In this document: positions 62,469 to 64,000 of the stretch, in pieces | Numbering within the stretch: position 1 is the first letter of the stretch | Layout: each line of letters starts with the position of its first letter | DNA from: Myroides odoratimimus | GTDB lineage: Bacteria > Bacteroidota > Bacteroidia > Flavobacteriales > Flavobacteriaceae | NCBI RefSeq assembly: GCF_001485415.1 | Contig: NZ_BCMQ01000009.1 | Location: forward strand, 50,322 to 114,321 | Direction of reading: 5' to 3' | Length of the DNA stretch: 64,000 bases | The notes under the pieces: generated by a model | What the model was told of the DNA's origin: nothing | Database searches by the model: none | The model's input: only the letters and a program-made list of their open reading frames with translations | Made by a program: the position numbers and the translations under genes

Positions 62469-63341
62469 ATGAAAAAATTACAACTTCAAGAAATAGAAAG
62501 GGTAAAATCTATCTCTGAAAAAGATTTTATTGAAAAATATTTTAAAAAACAGATTCCTGTTGTAATAGAAAACTTAACTGAAGATTGGCCTGCTTACAAA
62601 AAATGGCGTTTAAACTATATAAAGGAAATAGCAGGTGAAAAATTAGTACCACTTTATGATGATAGACCTGTTTCTCATAAAGATGGTTTTAATGAAGCAC
62701 ATGCAACAATGAAGATGGCTGATTATATAGATTTACTTAACAAAGAACCAACAAACTACAGAATCTTTCTTTATAATATAATGAAAGAAGTTCCTAGTCT
62801 TAAGAGTGATTTCAAATGGCCAAAACTAGGACTCCGTCTAGTAAAACAACTTCCAATGTTATTTTTTGGAGGAACAAATTCAAAAGTCTTCATGCATTTT
62901 GATATTGATTATTCTAATATATTACATTTCAATTTTAATGGAGAAAAGCAATGTATGCTATTTTCACCAGACCAAACAAAATATATGTATAAAATACCGC
63001 ATGCATTAATATCCAGAGAAGACATTGATTTTGACAATCCTGATTTTGATAAATGGCCTGCTTTAAAATATGCAAAAGGATATATCTGTAATCTAAAACA
63101 TGGAGAAATGCTTTATATGCCTGAAGGTTATTGGCACTATATGAAATACCTTACGCCAAGTATATCTATGAGTCTAAGAGCATTCCCTTCTAAATATAGT
63201 AACCTTGGAAAAGCAATCTATAATATTACTGTAATGAGATATTTTGATAACTTCATGAGAAGATTAAAAGGACAGGATTGGATTGATTATAAAAATAAAA
63301 AAGCTATAATCAATACTCATAAAAGCCTAGGAATAAAGTAA
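62469..63341 (+). CDS. Cupin-like (JmjC/Cupin_8) oxygenase-type protein
   Basis: 290 aa. The Fe(II)/2-oxoglutarate facial triad is visible: His-x-Asp in 'FMHFDIDYSNILHFNF' near residue 140, and distal His in 'LYMPEGYWHYMKYL' near residue 223. 'GEKQCMLFSPDQ' and 'SISMSLRAFP' fit the barrel. JmjC-like proteins of this group hydroxylate proteins or small molecules; the substrate is unknown. recX follows 20 bases downstream. Confidence 0.85.
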   Translation: MKKLQLQEIERVKSISEKDFIEKYFKKQIPVVIENLTEDWPAYKKWRLNYIKEIAGEKLVPLYDDRPVSHKDGFNEAHATMKMADYIDLLNKEPTNYRIFLYNIMKEVPSLKSDFKWPKLGLRLVKQLPMLFFGGTNSKVFMHFDIDYSNILHFNFNGEKQCMLFSPDQTKYMYKIPHALISREDIDFDNPDFDKWPALKYAKGYICNLKHGEMLYMPEGYWHYMKYLTPSISMSLRAFPSKYSNLGKAIYNITVMRYFDNFMRRLKGQDWIDYKNKKAIINTHKSLGIK

Positions 63342-63360
63342 ATTGAAAAAGAACAAAAAT

Positions 63361-63825
63361 ATGTCCTTAACACTAGAACAAGCAAAAAGTAAATTAGAAC
63401 ATTTTTGTGCTTATCAAGACAGATGTCATACTGAAGTTATATCCAAATTATACAATTTAAAAGTTTCCTCTGATCTACACGATGAAATACTAGTTTATTT
63501 AATTAACAATAAATTTCTAAACGAAGAACGCTTTGCTCGTAGTTTTGCAAGAGGTAAACATAGAATCAGTGGATGGGGAAAAAATAGAATACTTGGAGAA
63601 CTTAAAATCAGAAAAATATCAGCTAACCTAATAAAAATAGCACTAACTGAAATAGATGATAATATGTACTTCGAAACCCTAAATAAACTAGCTGAACAAC
63701 GTTGGCAATCATTAACAGATCAAGACATAAATAAAAAAACACAAAAACTAATTGGGTTCCTACATAGAAAAGGATATGAAATGGAATACATACTCGATAA
63801 AGTAAATGATCTTCAAAAAGAATAA
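63361..63825 (+). CDS. recX: Regulatory protein RecX
   Basis: 154 aa from ATG 63361; a TTG start at 63343 would add six Lys/Asn-rich residues. RecX three-helix repeat pattern: 'CAYQDRCHTEVISKLY', 'FLNEERFARSFARGKHRISGWGKNRI', 'IGFLHRKGYEMEYI'. Binds RecA and limits its filaments. recA is not adjacent. Follows the cupin-like gene by 20 bases. Confidence 0.93.
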   Translation: MSLTLEQAKSKLEHFCAYQDRCHTEVISKLYNLKVSSDLHDEILVYLINNKFLNEERFARSFARGKHRISGWGKNRILGELKIRKISANLIKIALTEIDDNMYFETLNKLAEQRWQSLTDQDINKKTQKLIGFLHRKGYEMEYILDKVNDLQKE

Positions 63826-63826
63826 A

Positions 63827-63847
63827 AGCCTATTAGGGCTCTTTTTT
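63827..63847 (+). terminator. Terminator of recX
   Basis: AGCC (63827-63830) pairs with GGCT (63837-63840), then T-run. A short stem. Confidence 0.6.
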
Positions 63848-63941
63848 ATAGTCTTAGAACAAGTTTTAAAAGTTGTTATAAACAACGATACTTTTTCCAG
63901 TAAAACGTTTATAAGTACAAAATACACCTACCTATATAAAC

Positions 63942-63976
63942 AAAAAAATCCCCAACCTCATACGAGATTGGGGATT
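63942..63976 (-). terminator. Terminator of a leftward rRNA operon
   Basis: AATCCCCAACCTC (63947-63959) pairs with GAGATTGGGGATT (63964-63976), one mismatch; T7 follows on the minus strand (63942-63948). It stands 10-15 bases beyond the 5S end. Confidence 0.85.
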
Positions 63977-63984
63977 CTATAAAG

Positions 63985-64000
63985 AAAGGCGGCGACATAC
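63985..64000 (-). rRNA. rrf: 5S rRNA, 3' end only (partial)
   Basis: On the minus strand the window begins GTATGTCGCCGCC, which fits the conserved 3' end of bacterial 5S rRNA (GUAxGUCGCCGCC). The rest, and presumably 23S and 16S, lie outside. The exact 3' end is approximate. Confidence 0.7.

Overview
The window looks like chromosome from a low-GC member of the Bacteroidota, family Flavobacteriaceae, and probably Myroides or a close relative. The evidence is: many promoters of the Bacteroidota type (TTG, 18-21 bases, TAnnTTTG); an IPExxxVDY-family gene beside rnc and pyk; an OmpA porin with calcium-type TSP3 repeats; TonB-dependent receptors carrying an N-terminal carboxypeptidase-regulatory-like domain; and an A/T-rich intergenic background. 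The genus is inferred; only the phylum and family are well supported.

Layout. 1-8.5 kb: an AddB-like nuclease (cut by the left edge), an OmpA porin, kbl and an AddA-like helicase-nuclease, all leftward, then sod rightward. 9.3-13.8 kb: a leftward acpP-fabF-rnc-IPExxxVDY-pyk operon. 14-15 kb: purN and rnhA. 15.3-17.4 kb: three small leftward genes of uncertain role. 17.4-18.1 kb: a gene-free stretch holding a palindromic, RNA-like structure. 18.1-21 kb: a PfkB kinase and a long PurF. 21.1-25.8 kb: a DASS transporter, a plsC/desaturase/HD operon and a bacilliredoxin. 25.9-29.5 kb: a siderophore receptor with a PepSY membrane protein. 29.7-39.4 kb: YraN, LD-carboxypeptidase, DinB polymerase, a CPA2 antiporter, a membrane protein usually mislabelled as a recombinase, CYTH, two RlpA paralogues and a small ABC pair.

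39.4-45 kb is the accessory part. A CI/LexA-like repressor faces a leftward operon containing a TM/coiled-coil protein (holin-like or holin partner), a CHAP-type endolysin, a protein with both a lipobox and a C-terminal membrane helix (the layout of a unimolecular spanin), a tail-like protein and two duplicated small proteins. They sit behind four copies of a 102-bp tandem repeat. No integrase, terminase, portal, capsid or tail-tube gene is present. This is the strongest candidate for an undescribed system: a repressor-controlled, phage-derived lysis module.

45-57 kb: a secreted protein of unknown function, a BlaI/M56 pair with two operator-like dyads in its promoter, a YcaC-like hydrolase, then a metal-uptake cluster (thioredoxin-like protein, TonB receptor, DtxR-family regulator, siderophore-binding lipoprotein) followed by an ene-reductase and an MFS exporter. 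57.3-64 kb: aspS, pth, rplY, prs, tRNA-Leu, DinB-family protein, cupin-like protein and recX. The right edge cuts into the 3' end of a leftward 5S rRNA, so an rRNA operon probably begins just outside.
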